Shown here piece after piece: positions 6,716 through 6,823 of a DNA stretch of 6,823 nucleotides (its first letter is position 1; every line of letters starts with the position of its first letter). The notes below the pieces were generated by a model that was not told the origin of the DNA, did no database searches, and saw only the letters and a program-made list of their open reading frames with translations. Source of the stretch: JAHEIJ01 sp040235565 (GTDB lineage Bacteria; Pseudomonadota; Gammaproteobacteria; UBA6429; Thiohalophilaceae); assembly GCA_040235565.1 (NCBI GenBank), contig JBECLA010000084.1, positions 1 to 6,823 on the forward strand, read 5' to 3'. Both the position numbers and the translations under genes were made by a program.

Positions 6716-6823
6716 TTACGCGGCCATGAGTTTTTCCAGCGTTTGCTGGTCCGGGCCGACGAACGTCGGTGCGCTACAAGCGCCAGCCAGGTTGCGCAGC
6801 AGGGTCTTGCTCATGTTGACTGC
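6716..6823 (-). CDS. 3' end of an unidentified gene, truncated by the window edge
   Basis: The minus strand is open from the right edge to a TAA at 6718-6716, giving 35 codons; both other minus frames are closed by stops in this stretch. The C-terminal peptide includes MSKTLLRNLAGACSAPTF and ends VGPDQQTLEKLMAA. It has coding-like composition and the helical, alanine- and leucine-rich look of an enzyme tail, but I do not recognise the family and assign no function. A terminator-like hairpin separates it from the convergent transporter gene. Confidence 0.6.
   Translation of the reverse strand, partial: AVNMSKTLLRNLAGACSAPTFVGPDQQTLEKLMAA

Overview
The window looks like a patchwork stretch of a chromosome from a gammaproteobacterium-like organism. 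Base composition is moderate, Shine-Dalgarno sites are ordinary where visible, and the SulP transporter resembles E. coli DauA closely along its whole length. No genus can be named from the sequence. There are no rRNA or tRNA genes, CRISPR arrays, transposases or integrases.

Layout: a GarR/3-hydroxyisobutyrate-type dehydrogenase reads leftward (45-932). After a 284-bp divergent gap, a class I SAM-dependent methyltransferase reads rightward (1217-2041). It converges on a small DUF4242-type protein (2160-2462, minus). A 272-bp divergent promoter region with a 23-bp imperfect palindrome separates that gene from an AraC-family regulator (2735-3727, plus). The regulator's stop codon overlaps the start of an untracked 32-codon ORF (3727-3825). 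A second, unrelated SAM methyltransferase follows (3845-4633). A 243-bp gap rich in inverted repeats, including an element resembling an integron attC site, comes before a DauA-like SulP/STAS anion transporter (4877-6574). A terminator-like hairpin lies between the transporter and the 3' end of a leftward gene that runs off the window (6716-6823).

The genes do not form one obvious pathway. The only arrangement that suggests shared control is the central block: DUF4242 gene, shared promoter region, araC-type regulator, small ORF, methyltransferase. Here the regulator probably controls its own promoter and perhaps the divergent gene. The dehydrogenase and the transporter look like independent metabolic genes, the first acting on a short hydroxy/oxo acid and the second importing dicarboxylates or inorganic anions. 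I saw no clear new defence or mobile system. The unexplained signals are the structured gap at 4717-4854, the 23-bp dyad and the coupled small ORF.
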